Positions 19,737 to 28,812 of a DNA stretch of 64,000 nucleotides are shown here, piece after piece. A program made the translations under genes and the position numbers. The stretch spans positions 372,001-436,000 of the forward strand of contig NZ_CANLKR010000001.1 of assembly GCF_947491715.1 (NCBI RefSeq), read 5' to 3'. The notes under the pieces were generated by a model that was not told the DNA's origin, did no database searches, and worked only from the letters and a program-made list of their open reading frames with translations. The stretch is from an uncultured Shewanella sp. Lineage in GTDB: Bacteria; Pseudomonadota; Gammaproteobacteria; Enterobacterales; Shewanellaceae. Every line of letters starts with the position of its first letter. Position 1 is the stretch's first letter.

Positions 19737-20363
19737 ATGTCGACAGAGATCGATGGAACATCAACAGATAATTATAATTTTTTCGGCTTAAAAATTGTTG
19801 CTGAATGTACTTTGGTTTATACCTATGGCAGTTATACTTCAATGACTCTTGGCAATTTTAATGATGTTAAAGTGTCTGCCTCTGTTTCGGTTTCCTTAGG
19901 ATTAAAATTTGAATTAAATGCTGCGGCTAAATTTAGTGTTGATTTAAATCTAAGTAGTTATTCTCTATCTCGCACTTTATTAGAAGGTAAGTCTTCAAAA
20001 GTGGCTTTTGAGCAAACAAAAGTCTTTGGTTCTGTCACAAAGGTTGTTGCACAGGAGGCAAAAGCGACCTTGTCAAAATTGGAAGCATTAGAAGCTAAAG
20101 TGGATGTGATTAATACAGATGTGACTAGCACGACAACGGCAATCAAAACCGCTGCGACAGAACTCGCATCAGCTGTGACTAGAATTGGTACAACAGTGAC
20201 AGAAGTAGAAACAAAAACCACTGCAATTGATGATATTGTGACGCGTATTGATACCGCTGAAGCGCGAATAACTCAAGCAGGTGCTTATTTGGCTGATCAT
20301 GAAGCTGCACTTTATTCTTCAGAAATATCAATAAATGACAGCGGACTGAATATGCTGGGTTAA
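19737..20363 (+). CDS. orphan coiled-coil protein, unknown
   Basis: Protein of 208 residues without signal peptide. Residues 1-80 are beta-prone and Ser/Leu-rich (VKVSASVSVSLGLKFELNAA). Residues about 90-190 form a long Ala/Thr/Val heptad coiled coil (SKLEALEAKVDVINTDVTST and similar), and a short end follows (NDSGLNMLG). This layout recalls trimeric fibre or spike-accessory proteins of phage tails or type VI systems, but I cannot name a family and no such genes are nearby. A good ribosome site (GAGG) precedes the ATG. Flanking DNA is AT-rich, hinting at acquisition. Confidence 0.6.
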   Translation: MSTEIDGTSTDNYNFFGLKIVAECTLVYTYGSYTSMTLGNFNDVKVSASVSVSLGLKFELNAAAKFSVDLNLSSYSLSRTLLEGKSSKVAFEQTKVFGSVTKVVAQEAKATLSKLEALEAKVDVINTDVTSTTTAIKTAATELASAVTRIGTTVTEVETKTTAIDDIVTRIDTAEARITQAGAYLADHEAALYSSEISINDSGLNMLG

Positions 20364-20418
20364 CATTCTATCATTTTTTCAGTTTTTAACCTTCAGCTTT
20401 ATCGGGCTTTTAATGGCT

Positions 20419-21678
20419 TCAGTATTGCCGAGCCTTAAATAGAGTGGTTAGTATACCTATTAATGCACAAAGCATGAGTAATGAAAATAGATATTGGTAG
20501 CCAGTAATGCCTGGATAAGTGTCGAGTAAATATCCAGCCATCGGGGCAAAAAATACATCAGGAGTAAAACCGATGACAGAGATTAAGCCTATGGTGATCC
20601 CCGTTTGATAGCGCGAGACTTGATTTTCTTCTAGTAAGGCGAAATAAATAGCTCGAACGGCAAAAATAGTGATGAAGGTCATAATAAGGGTTAAGTAGAT
20701 AAGTGTTATATTCAGCGTTAATGCGGATGTCATTGTTAATATCGAATAACTGAAAGCCATGATGGCAAAACTGATAGTAATGATTTTACTGGCGGAAAAA
20801 CGGTCGGCAAGGTAGCCTGCTGTTATGGCTGCAACGGGGCGTAAATAAGCTGATAGAGAAGTGAATTTTGCGGCATCTAATGGATCTAGATTAAGAATAT
20901 CAACAGCATATATACTGTAGTAATCAATACCTTTATAACCACAATAAGCACTCGTAACGATAGCGGCTTGCAACCAAACACTGCGTTGTTTAAAAATGTT
21001 TAAGTTGTTGATAATTGATGGGCGAACGATTTTTGTCGTTGATGCTTCGATATTCGTAATGCTGCACCAGAGTAAAAAAGCGCTGATAGCAGTCATGCCT
21101 GTATAGAAATAGATGACTTGTTTAAAGGCATTGATTTGTTGCTGTAAACTTGCTTGCTCTAAGCCGTTAGGGATAAGTTGGCTTAGTAATAAAACAGCGA
21201 GGGAGGCAACAACTGCGGCAACAAGCCCACGGCCACCATCGAGTAAACCAAAAGCGCGGCCTTGGGTAGACTCATCACCCCATTCTCGTGTGGCTTTTAG
21301 CATCGCGGCCCAAAAGAGGAAAATAGAGGTCAGCCCCCAATAGCCGTAAAGGAATATAAGCATGTTTTTGTTGGGAATTTGAGCTAAATAGAGCCCGCCT
21401 AAACTGGTGGCTAAAAGTGATGTTATAAGGAGTTTTTTGGCAGAAAAATAATCAGCAATCGCACCACCTGGGAAGTAGGCCAACATGGCAATGATACCAT
21501 AGACTGCATAAATATTGCCTAATTCAATATTGGAGAGAGAAAAGACTTCTAGAAATGTGGGCCTAAAGAAACGAACGATATGAAAGGGTAAAGCAAAAAT
21601 AATTTCACCAGCAAAAATAAGGGAAAACAGTGCAATGTATTTGGCTAATTGATTATCTTGCTGTGTTTTTTCGACCAT
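20419..21678 (-). CDS. MFS transporter
   Basis: Major facilitator carrier of 419 residues with 12 predicted helices. The loop 2-3 motif region reads GGAIADYFSAKKLL, and the equivalent in the second half reads GYLADRFSASKI, which fits the MFS pseudo-repeat. The substrate cannot be assigned. A 28-bp perfect palindrome lies upstream of its start. Confidence 0.85.
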   Translation of the reverse strand: MVEKTQQDNQLAKYIALFSLIFAGEIIFALPFHIVRFFRPTFLEVFSLSNIELGNIYAVYGIIAMLAYFPGGAIADYFSAKKLLITSLLATSLGGLYLAQIPNKNMLIFLYGYWGLTSIFLFWAAMLKATREWGDESTQGRAFGLLDGGRGLVAAVVASLAVLLLSQLIPNGLEQASLQQQINAFKQVIYFYTGMTAISAFLLWCSITNIEASTTKIVRPSIINNLNIFKQRSVWLQAAIVTSAYCGYKGIDYYSIYAVDILNLDPLDAAKFTSLSAYLRPVAAITAGYLADRFSASKIITISFAIMAFSYSILTMTSALTLNITLIYLTLIMTFITIFAVRAIYFALLEENQVSRYQTGITIGLISVIGFTPDVFFAPMAGYLLDTYPGITGYQYLFSLLMLCALIGILTTLFKARQY

Positions 21679-21760
21679 CTAATTTTCCAGAGTCGCTTTC
21701 TTAAAAAGCCCATCTTACGATATTTTATATATTCTGAACATTGAATTTTATTGTAACATA

Positions 21761-21788
21761 CAGATCTTAATAATATTATTAAGATCTG
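21761..21788. promoter_or_regulatory. 28-bp perfect palindrome
   Basis: The 28 bases are an exact self-complement (left half CAGATCTTAATAAT). It lies 82 bp upstream of the minus-strand MFS start and 20 bp beyond the DUF2798 stop. It may terminate the DUF2798 transcript or serve as an operator for the MFS gene; without a T-tract both remain possible. Confidence 0.4.
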
Positions 21789-21807
21789 ATATGGAAAAAT
21801 AAAGGCG

Positions 21808-22017
21808 TTATTGAGATAATTTAATTGATAGTTTATGGATTTCTGGACCAACAAAAAAAGCAATTATAGCGGCAACAGGCCAGGCAAGAGTGAAAGCATT
21901 AAACCATTTTAAATGAAATTCATTGCTCCAACCTAAATTGATCCAAGTCACCCAAAATGTCATTAAAATTGACAGTAATAGAGACATAATAACTGCAAAA
22001 ATAATACGTTGCTTCAT
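21808..22017 (-). CDS. DUF2798 small membrane protein
   Basis: Protein of 69 residues with two membrane helices (IIFAVIMSLLLSILMTFWVTWINLG and WFNAFTLAWPVAAIIAFFVGPEI), matching the DUF2798 layout with the conserved W...AWP..A..A.F..P. Function is unknown. It follows the monooxygenase gene on the same strand after 45 bp and is likely co-transcribed. Confidence 0.75.
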   Translation of the reverse strand: MKQRIIFAVIMSLLLSILMTFWVTWINLGWSNEFHLKWFNAFTLAWPVAAIIAFFVGPEIHKLSIKLSQ

Positions 22018-22062
22018 TGTTTAATTCCTTCATTTTAGCTTGGATAGATCGTATTTTTTGGA

Positions 22063-22347
22063 TTAGCAGAGGGTTAACTTATCGATATACAGTATTTCTG
22101 TCATCCCTTTAGCCAAGTATTCTTGGGTGTATTGCATTTGATGATGTCGCTCAAAGGCTTTGGTGTTTTCCCACGTTTCCCACAAAGTGAAACGCTCAGA
22201 TAAGTCAATATGTTGTAATATTTCAAACTTTATACAGCCTTTTTCCTGAATTGTCAGTGCTTGTAATGACAGTAAAGCGCGTTTTACAACATTAGGCTCG
22301 TGATTTTTTGTGACTTTTAAGCCAGCCGTTATCGATAGTGAAGTCAT
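22063..22347 (-). CDS. antibiotic biosynthesis monooxygenase (ABM/YgiN-like) domain protein
   Basis: Protein of 94 residues with the dimeric alpha/beta-barrel ABM fold. CIKFEILQHIDLSERFTLWETWEN followed by AFERHHQMQYTQEY is the typical pattern with the WE(T/V)W segment and conserved His. Relatives act as quinol monooxygenases or heme/quinone-handling enzymes. It is divergent from a LysR gene, which probably regulates it. Confidence 0.8.
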   Translation of the reverse strand: MTSLSITAGLKVTKNHEPNVVKRALLSLQALTIQEKGCIKFEILQHIDLSERFTLWETWENTKAFERHHQMQYTQEYLAKGMTEILYIDKLTLC

Positions 22348-22422
22348 ATGTCATCCTTAATATAGAAGCGAGATTAAATAGGGTTAAGCGGTTATGTTTA
22401 TGAGTATTTTTTATTGGCTTAA

Positions 22423-22451
22423 AGTATAGATAAATGCAAATAGTATAGATA
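22423..22451. promoter_or_regulatory. direct repeat in LysR divergent promoter region
   Basis: AGTATAGATA occurs at 22423-22432 and again at 22442-22451, 19 bp apart, in the spacer between the ABM gene and the divergent LysR gene. LysR proteins usually bind such spacers, but the repeats may equally be part of overlapping AT-rich promoters. Confidence 0.3.
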
Positions 22452-22497
22452 GCCTGATATAATCAATCTTAAATTCCAAAAATGAGATCATAGTGTC

Positions 22498-23385
22498 ATG
22501 CTTGATGATATCGCTATGTTTGTTCATATTGTGCGTTGCCGCAGTTTTGCTGGCACGGCGAAAAAACTGAATATCCCTGCTGCGACCTTGACTCGGCGTT
22601 TGCAAAAGCTTGAACAAACCTTGGCTTGTCGACTTATTCATCGTTCAGCGAGGCAATTTGTGTTGACTCAGGAAGGGGAAACATATTATCAAGCTTATGC
22701 AGGACTCATTGAGCAATTCGAAGTTACTAAACATAATTTGTCGACACAGCAAACTGATATGAGTGGCAAGCTTAAGGTACTGGCACCGACGAATATCTCG
22801 ATTGGTTTTCTACAACCTATGTGGGCAGGTTTTATCAAAGACTATCCAAATATCCAACTTGAATTGTTATTGAATAATCAATTGGAGGATTTGGTGTTGT
22901 CACAAGCCGATCTGGCTTTGCGAATTGGGCCGCAGACTGATTCAAGTTTATATCAACAGGGTTTGGGTGCTGTCCCTACGCTTATGGTGGCTTCATCGGA
23001 CTACATACAGCGATATGGAGAGCCACAATTCCTTGAGGATATGAGCTCACATCAGTTAATCGGTCACTCTAATACGCTAGTTTGGTATCTAAGCAATGAC
23101 GTTTTTGGAAAAGAGGAGACACTATATCCTAAATTTGACACGCTCACGAATGATATTAGCCTAATGACCCAGTTTGTGTGTGATGGTTTAGGTATTGCGT
23201 TATTACCTATGAGTCAAGTCAAGACCCAAATCAATAACGGTCAGTTACAGCAGATATTATCACCTTGGCGAGGGCAGGCACGTGAACTTTATGCTGTATG
23301 GCCGAGCGGGCGTTTACTCAATGTTAAGGCAAAATGTTTACGGGAATATATGAAAGGATTTATTGACCAAAACCTGCGGCTATAA
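22498..23385 (+). CDS. LysR family transcriptional regulator
   Basis: Regulator of 295 residues. An N-terminal winged helix-turn-helix (IVRCRSFAGTAKKLNIPAATLTRRLQKLEQ, about 11-40) is followed by a periplasmic-binding-protein-like effector domain. It is divergent from the ABM-DUF2798 pair at 150 bp, the usual arrangement for a LysR activator and its target. Confidence 0.9.
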   Translation: MLDDIAMFVHIVRCRSFAGTAKKLNIPAATLTRRLQKLEQTLACRLIHRSARQFVLTQEGETYYQAYAGLIEQFEVTKHNLSTQQTDMSGKLKVLAPTNISIGFLQPMWAGFIKDYPNIQLELLLNNQLEDLVLSQADLALRIGPQTDSSLYQQGLGAVPTLMVASSDYIQRYGEPQFLEDMSSHQLIGHSNTLVWYLSNDVFGKEETLYPKFDTLTNDISLMTQFVCDGLGIALLPMSQVKTQINNGQLQQILSPWRGQARELYAVWPSGRLLNVKAKCLREYMKGFIDQNLRL

Positions 23386-23441
23386 AGTGTCTTTGACTCA
23401 CATTGCTAGCCGAAGACACTCTTTTTGGGTAGTTAAAAAAT

Positions 23442-24674
23442 CTACTCAATTGTTATTGTATAATCTTCCACTTCGCCATCCCCTATATAACCACAGGCTG
23501 AGAGGGGTTCACTGTTGTATTTCATGGCAATACGCATACGAGTGGTGCCTATTATTGCCGGAAGCGAGACTTGGTCAGTTAATTCCGTGCTGCCAGATAA
23601 GCCACTGAGCAGAGTTTCACCGTTATCATTGAAGTCGCCATCTTGGTTGAAATCAACCCAAACTTTCCAGTGTTCAGTGTAGGCCCCTTGAACAAATCCA
23701 GGAGTTAAAGTGATTGGCATGTTGCTGTTGGCATTCAAGGTGATGGTTTGTGTAGTGAAGTCACTATAGCCATTTAAACCACTTCCATTTGAGTGATTTT
23801 CAAAAGAATCAATGGTAATTTTCTTAATGTACTCATAATCGGTGCCACCACTGACATTGCAATATTGAGGTTCGGTATTGTCGGGATTTTTAGTGAGGGT
23901 AATATCATCGATAGTACTGCTACTTCGATTAATAAAGCGGATACGCATATCATTACCATTAACATCAAAACGCATCGCACCGTAATTACTGTTGTAGCGT
24001 TTTTGGCTGCCAGAGACGCAACAATTATCAAAACCGTACCTACCTCGTCCCCCTAATCCATTGACGAAATAATGTATACCATCGCGCTCTATACGTTCAT
24101 AAGAGTGATCGTGTCCGCCTAGGACTATATCTGCCCCCCAGTCAGCATAATTGAGCTGCATAAAGCTGTTATTGCCGTGGGCACCACTAGAATAAGGGGG
24201 ATGATGAAAGAACACGACTTTCCATGTGGCAGTGGAATTTCCTAATTCTGTTTGCAACCAAGTGATTTGGCTATTAGACAGTGAGTCACTGTTGATGGTG
24301 AAAAACTCAATGTTATCTTTAGTGAATTGATACTGGCTACCAGTACAAGGAAAAACATCATCGTAACCATTGGTACCGTTCCAATCATGATTACCAAAGG
24401 ATGGATAAAAACGATTTTGAGTACAATTACTGCTAATATAGTGGCCATAGTAAGGCACGACAGAGACATTGTAATTATATTCGTAATCATTGTCACCGAG
24501 AGTGATAATAAATTCTGGATCCCAGCTGTCAATCAAATTGGCCACATCTGAGCGTTCAGAGCCACTGTCGCCGTAGTCACCTATGGCTGCAAAAGTCGTT
24601 GCCTGAACAGCATTTATATTGAACATGGAAGGAAAAGTGAAAGCGAGTAACGGTATTATTTTGTATAAGTGCAT
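23442..24674 (-). CDS. secreted metallophosphoesterase with C-terminal GEVED domain
   Basis: Exported protein of about 410 residues. After the signal peptide the calcineurin-like motifs appear in order: GDYGDSG, GDNDYEY, FGNHDW, then HHPPYSS and GGHDHSYERI, giving a complete dinuclear metal site as in purple-acid-phosphatase relatives. The last about 130 residues form a GEVED-type domain (WVDFNQDGDFNDNGE and GDGEVEDYTITIE), common in secreted or surface proteins of marine bacteria. The in-frame ATG at 24689 is rejected: the ATG at 24674 (MHLYKII) has GGAG nine bases upstream. Confidence 0.85.
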   Translation of the reverse strand: MHLYKIIPLLAFTFPSMFNINAVQATTFAAIGDYGDSGSERSDVANLIDSWDPEFIITLGDNDYEYNYNVSVVPYYGHYISSNCTQNRFYPSFGNHDWNGTNGYDDVFPCTGSQYQFTKDNIEFFTINSDSLSNSQITWLQTELGNSTATWKVVFFHHPPYSSGAHGNNSFMQLNYADWGADIVLGGHDHSYERIERDGIHYFVNGLGGRGRYGFDNCCVSGSQKRYNSNYGAMRFDVNGNDMRIRFINRSSSTIDDITLTKNPDNTEPQYCNVSGGTDYEYIKKITIDSFENHSNGSGLNGYSDFTTQTITLNANSNMPITLTPGFVQGAYTEHWKVWVDFNQDGDFNDNGETLLSGLSGSTELTDQVSLPAIIGTTRMRIAMKYNSEPLSACGYIGDGEVEDYTITIE

Positions 24675-25185
24675 TCTATTTGTCTCCATTTATTATCTGG
24701 TGCTAAGTGATAGGGGTCCGAGGGCTTTCTAATACTTCGATATTATTCTTCAGTATAATGTCGAGTGAATCTTGGTTATTATTATAAGATTGACTGTAAT
24801 TAAATTGATATTGTAATCAGGTTTTTAATAAACTAACCTAATACAATGTAAGACATAAAACTTATCATGAGAGTATGACATATTTATTAATCGATAATAT
24901 TGTTTTTATGTGAAATCCATACAAAAGTGGAGTGTCATTACTGATTAAAAGTCAATTTTAGCATTTATAAAGCATTACCTTTTTATGATTTAGATAACTA
25001 TAATAGTGCTTATTGGTTATTTTAGTCACATGTATACTTTTACTCTAGTACATTTGGTGAGTACCTTTAGTGTAATTTAAAATAGTCTTTATATGTTGTT
25101 TAATTAGAGAACAGATTAAATAATAGTAAATGTAAATTATTGACTAACTTCTATTGACAGAGCAAGCATATAAGGGAGTATAAGA
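24675..25185. other. AT-rich divergent intergenic region
   Basis: About 510 bp between the divergent phosphoesterase and beta-barrel genes. It must hold both promoters, but I could not single out one, and there is no ORF, terminator hairpin or recognisable RNA. Confidence 0.5.
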
Positions 25186-25869
25186 ATGAATGGTATGAAG
25201 GTAATGTCGTTAGTGTTAGGCTATTTTGTTGCTTGTGTTTTTTCCAGTGTAGTGATAGCGGATCATCACAAACCTAATCCCAATAGAATGGCTGGGAAAG
25301 GAGTGTACGCACAGCTATCTGTTGGAGCAAATTTTCAATCTAATCAAGATGTTTATTACAATGGAGATGTGACAGTAAGAGGGATAGGAGGTGGATTACA
25401 AATCACTTACGATCCGGGATTAAATGTTGGTGGAGCAGTAGGCTATCAAGTACATGAATGGCGAATGGCTTTCAGTATAGATCATTATAATAATGATATG
25501 AAAACATCACAAACTGGCACTTCATCTCTAGTAACGACTAAAAGCAGTGCAACAGCATATTTAGGTCATCTTTATTACGACTGGAAAATAAAGGAACTAC
25601 CAATTAAACCTTTTATTGGTGTGGGGATGGGATTAATTGGTGTGAATATGGATATTAGTAACTATGTCTCGAAAGATGATTATGTGATGGCATATCAATT
25701 TACTCTCGGCTTTAGCTATGATATCAATCCAAAGCTAAAGTTGAGTGTAGAATATAAGCATCTTAATTCTAATGAATTGAGCTATGAGATACAAAATGAT
25801 AGTGGTTATAAGGATTTTATGTATTACCAAGTTAATAGTTTTGGTATGAACATGAGCTATCGATTTTAA
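25186..25869 (+). CDS. outer-membrane beta-barrel protein
   Basis: Protein of 227 residues with a signal peptide (LVLGYFVACVFSSVVIA, then DHHKP). The mature part alternates polar and hydrophobic residues in about eight strands and ends with an aromatic C-terminal residue (NMSYRF), as expected for BAM-assembled barrels. Segment PFIGVGMGLIGVNMD and the length suit an OmpA/OmpW-like small barrel. The role is unknown. Ribosome site AAGGGAG precedes the start. A CHRD gene follows. Confidence 0.75.
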   Translation: MNGMKVMSLVLGYFVACVFSSVVIADHHKPNPNRMAGKGVYAQLSVGANFQSNQDVYYNGDVTVRGIGGGLQITYDPGLNVGGAVGYQVHEWRMAFSIDHYNNDMKTSQTGTSSLVTTKSSATAYLGHLYYDWKIKELPIKPFIGVGMGLIGVNMDISNYVSKDDYVMAYQFTLGFSYDINPKLKLSVEYKHLNSNELSYEIQNDSGYKDFMYYQVNSFGMNMSYRF

Positions 25870-25928
25870 AATACGTAATCGAATGATTAAATTAATCACT
25901 TACAGAATGAACTTATAAAAGGATATTT

Positions 25929-26531
25929 ATGAAATTATTTAAACAGATATTTTTACTTGCATTCTCTAGTTGTATATTTTTGTTTAGTAACTTAAGCGCT
26001 GTGCACGCTCATGGGCATAAAGGAGGAAGTGCTGAAGGGCAAGCAGCAGAGAATAATTTTCTTACTTTTAAAGTGGATTTATCGCCACGATTAGAAAAGC
26101 AGTTAGATGGAAAAGCTGTTGAGCCAAATACGCCTAAAGGGGCGATGGGAATGGCGGTATTGAGTTATGATATTGAAAAAGCAAATTTACACTTTTTTAT
26201 TAGCTATGCTGGATTATCCGGAGAAGGGTTAGTAATGGCTCACTTTCATTCTAAAGACAAGCAAGGTAACCCTATTGTTCAAACGATTTGTGGGCAGCCA
26301 GAAAAACCAGGAATGGTGAAAGACTGGCCTAAAACCAAAGATAATCAAGGTCGAGAAGGGTTAACGAAAACATGTCCATCAGGTAATAGTGGTTATTTGA
26401 AAGGAAAGTGGGAACATATGGAGCCTAGTGCAATTGAAGAGTTAAAAACAGGGAAAATGAATATCAATTTGCATACAAAGCTTAATATGAAAGGTGAAAT
26501 TGATGGATATATCACAGTGTTGAGTCAATAA
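25929..26531 (+). CDS. CHRD domain protein, exported
   Basis: Protein of 200 residues with a signal peptide ending AVHA, then HGHKGG. The mature part has the CHRD (chordin-like) core: a beta-rich domain with LSYDIEKANLHFFISYAGLSG, AHFHSKDKQGNPIVQTICG and INLHTKLNMKGEIDGYI. CHRD domains occur in many secreted bacterial proteins without a settled function. It is 59 bp downstream of the barrel gene and probably co-expressed. A hairpin terminator follows. Confidence 0.8.
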   Translation: MKLFKQIFLLAFSSCIFLFSNLSAVHAHGHKGGSAEGQAAENNFLTFKVDLSPRLEKQLDGKAVEPNTPKGAMGMAVLSYDIEKANLHFFISYAGLSGEGLVMAHFHSKDKQGNPIVQTICGQPEKPGMVKDWPKTKDNQGREGLTKTCPSGNSGYLKGKWEHMEPSAIEELKTGKMNINLHTKLNMKGEIDGYITVLSQ

Positions 26532-26543
26532 ACATAGCCGTAA

Positions 26544-26586
26544 TTGCTTGCCTATTCTTAGGAAGAACGTCTGAATAGACAAGCAA
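26544..26586. terminator. hairpin between converging CHRD and TPR genes
   Basis: TTGCTTGCCTATTC at 26544-26557 pairs with 26573-26586 with one mismatch, leaving a 15-base loop. It lies 12 bp after the CHRD stop codon and 31 bp beyond the TPR gene's end, so it can serve both strands. Confidence 0.55.
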
Positions 26587-26617
26587 GGGGTAAAGAGGTT
26601 TTGTAATAGTAAGCGGG

Positions 26618-27274
26618 TTATTCCAATTCTTTTTGTATTTTAGTCAACGCATGTTGAATGTCTTGCTTTCTTCCTTTATCGGCGAGTGGTCGAGTAGGTC
26701 GTGAAGGGGCATTGAGTGCTTTGTCTAAATAGTTTTTTGCTTGAGTATACTCATCCTCTTCCATCAAATATTGTGCATAAAAGTAATTACTATCAATGCC
26801 ATTTGGATTAGCCTCGAGGCCTTTTTTAAGTAAGTGTTGTGCCTTGTCATCATCACCAAAGCCGATAGGCCAGCCAGGCACACGTAAATAAAGCATACCT
26901 AAGCTAGTGTAAGCAGAACCTTTCAGTGCTCGTGGGTCCAGTGAAAGGGCTTTTTCAAAATCAGCTTTTGCTGACTTTGCATATTTCAATGCACCGATAC
27001 CGCCAGTGATCCCTGCATAAGTGGAATAAATGATCCCTCGCCAAATGTGAACACCTGCATCATCTGGAAATGTCATGACATCATTATCGGCTTTTTTCAT
27101 CAGTGTCATGAAGGCGCTTTCTTGCGCATCGTCTTTTAACTGGTAGTTATCGACAGCCCATTGTTTTTGCAGTTCACTCACAGATTGCTGATTGGTTGCT
27201 GCCATTGTCATTGTTGAGAATAAACTGAAGATCATGATAACTAAGCTTGTACGAGTCGTGATGTATTTTTTCAT
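26618..27274 (-). CDS. exported TPR-repeat protein, last gene of the five-gene operon
   Basis: Protein of 218 residues with a signal peptide (SLVIMIFSLFSTMTMA). The mature part is helical with TPR-like repeats, e.g. ADFEKALSLDPRALKGSAYTSLGMLYLR and QHLLKKGLEANPNGIDSNYFYAQYLM. It is likely a periplasmic scaffold. It overlaps the upstream SDR gene by 4 bp (ATGA), so it belongs to the thermostable-hemolysin operon and may handle or export the product. Confidence 0.8.
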   Translation of the reverse strand: MKKYITTRTSLVIMIFSLFSTMTMAATNQQSVSELQKQWAVDNYQLKDDAQESAFMTLMKKADNDVMTFPDDAGVHIWRGIIYSTYAGITGGIGALKYAKSAKADFEKALSLDPRALKGSAYTSLGMLYLRVPGWPIGFGDDDKAQHLLKKGLEANPNGIDSNYFYAQYLMEEDEYTQAKNYLDKALNAPSRPTRPLADKGRKQDIQHALTKIQKELE

Positions 27275-28080
27275 TTTGGTGCTCCAGAAGTAGAAGGCGC
27301 CGTGAAACGACGGATAATGGGTAATTGCTTGAGTAGTGCTTTATCAACTAATTGAGGAAATAAACTGTTTAAACGTACAAAAAACTTTTCAGGCCAGCCT
27401 AAGTAGTAACTGTTGCAATGATTGCTTTTTAATTGACGAATTAAGCGTTGCGCGACGATGTTGGGATCATCGATTTTATTGTGAAGCGCTTGATTCATGG
27501 CTTGTGCTTTATCAGTATTGAGCTCAGTATTGGTGGCTCTTGGGGCAAAGTAGAGAACACGAATCGACGAGTCGGCAAGCTCACGTCGCAATGACTCAGT
27601 AAATCCCCGTAGACCAAATTTACTGCTGCAATAAAGTGTTGAGCCGGCATAGCCAATACTGCCGAGTATTGAACCTATGTTAACAATAACGGCTGATGAT
27701 TGTTGACTGAAGAAGGGAATTAATCCTAGACAAAGTTGAATAGGGATCTGCAAATTGGCTCGCAGCATTGCTTCAACTTCTTGATCTGTTGATTGTGTTA
27801 ATAAGCTGAGTTGGTTGACGCCTAAGCTGTTTATAAGCATGTTGCAGTCGAGTTGTTTAGCACGTATAAGCAATGCTTCTCGGCCTGCTCCCAGTGCTAA
27901 ATCAGCACAGATAATATGATGATCTTCGCCCTTGAGTGTTTGACGTAAATTTTGTAATTTTGATTGATTACGGCCAGATAAAATCAATTGACAGCCTTGG
28001 GCATCCAAGGCGGTTGCAATGGCGGAGCCTATTCCACCAGAGGCGCCTGTTATAAGTATACGCTTTTCTTTTAATGTCAT
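27271..28080 (-). CDS. SDR family oxidoreductase of the five-gene operon
   Basis: Reductase/dehydrogenase of 269 residues. TGASGGIG is at 11-18, catalytic Ser near 138-141, and YCSSK at 150-154. The usual NAG motif is NSLG at 84-87. A frame from GTG at 28098 exists, but the ATG at 28080 has an AAGAG site and gives a normal N-terminus. A basic/hydrophobic C-terminus (PQLVDKALLKQLPIIRRF) could touch the membrane, as in SDRs acting on lipids. It is 23 bp after the diiron-oxidase-like gene. Confidence 0.85.
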   Translation of the reverse strand: MTLKEKRILITGASGGIGSAIATALDAQGCQLILSGRNQSKLQNLRQTLKGEDHHIICADLALGAGREALLIRAKQLDCNMLINSLGVNQLSLLTQSTDQEVEAMLRANLQIPIQLCLGLIPFFSQQSSAVIVNIGSILGSIGYAGSTLYCSSKFGLRGFTESLRRELADSSIRVLYFAPRATNTELNTDKAQAMNQALHNKIDDPNIVAQRLIRQLKSNHCNSYYLGWPEKFFVRLNSLFPQLVDKALLKQLPIIRRFTAPSTSGAPK

Positions 28081-28103
28081 AATGTCATCTCTTATCACGT
28101 TGT

Positions 28104-28772
28104 TTAAGCAATATGCTTCACTTGCTCTGGTGAAAGCTCACGTAAGATATTTCCATATAAGTGATAAAAATGTTGGGCGGCATGAATAATGTGATCTTGC
28201 TCTTGTTCTTCCACAATTTGATCCATCAATTTTTCAAAGAATTGAATATGATCTTGATCTAATTTGCCATGTGAATACAAATAACTGAATGCTTGCTGAG
28301 GTAAGTCTAAATGCTGCTGTACTTTTTGAGCGGTGAGATCGGCAATTTGCACACTCGTGCCTTCTAATACCTGTACTAAGCCAAAAAATGTGAGAGGTGA
28401 AATGCGATTGATTGAATCATATGTGTAAGCAACCATTAGCTCGGTTGACATGTTAGGTCGACTATTACGGGCTTTTTCTTTATCGTATCCGCAAGCTTCA
28501 ATATCATTTAAAATCCACTCTTGGTGACCTAACTCTTCTTCAATATATTCAGCTACCGCTTCTCGTAACCATTCTCTTGAGCCATTAATTTTAGCGCCTG
28601 TTGCCATGAGTAAAGGGGTGGTATGTTTGACATGATGATAAGCTTGCAATAAGAAAGCGACATAATCTTGCAAAGTGAAATTCTTAGTCATTGCACGATG
28701 AATGATAGGGGCTGACATGAGATAATTTTGACTTTGTTGGGTTTCTTTTTGTAATCGTTCATAAAATGACAT
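28104..28772 (-). CDS. heme-oxygenase-like diiron enzyme (TenA/PqqC/UndA-like)
   Basis: All-helical protein of 222 residues. The six ligands known from heme-oxygenase-like diiron oxidases such as UndA are present with matching spacing: Glu80 and His83 (EELGH), Glu137 (VLEGTS), and His168, Asp172, His175 (SHGKLDQDH). It should therefore bind two irons and activate O2, rather than being a TenA thiaminase, whose active site differs. Relatives decarboxylate fatty acids, cleave C-C bonds or oxidise nitrogen. It lies between a ligase and an SDR gene in one operon. Confidence 0.8.
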   Translation of the reverse strand: MSFYERLQKETQQSQNYLMSAPIIHRAMTKNFTLQDYVAFLLQAYHHVKHTTPLLMATGAKINGSREWLREAVAEYIEEELGHQEWILNDIEACGYDKEKARNSRPNMSTELMVAYTYDSINRISPLTFFGLVQVLEGTSVQIADLTAQKVQQHLDLPQQAFSYLYSHGKLDQDHIQFFEKLMDQIVEEQEQDHIIHAAQHFYHLYGNILRELSPEQVKHIA

Positions 28773-28812
28773 AGGTTATCCTTAAATTTTCTTAAATTAA
28801 GTCTGAGAGTTG

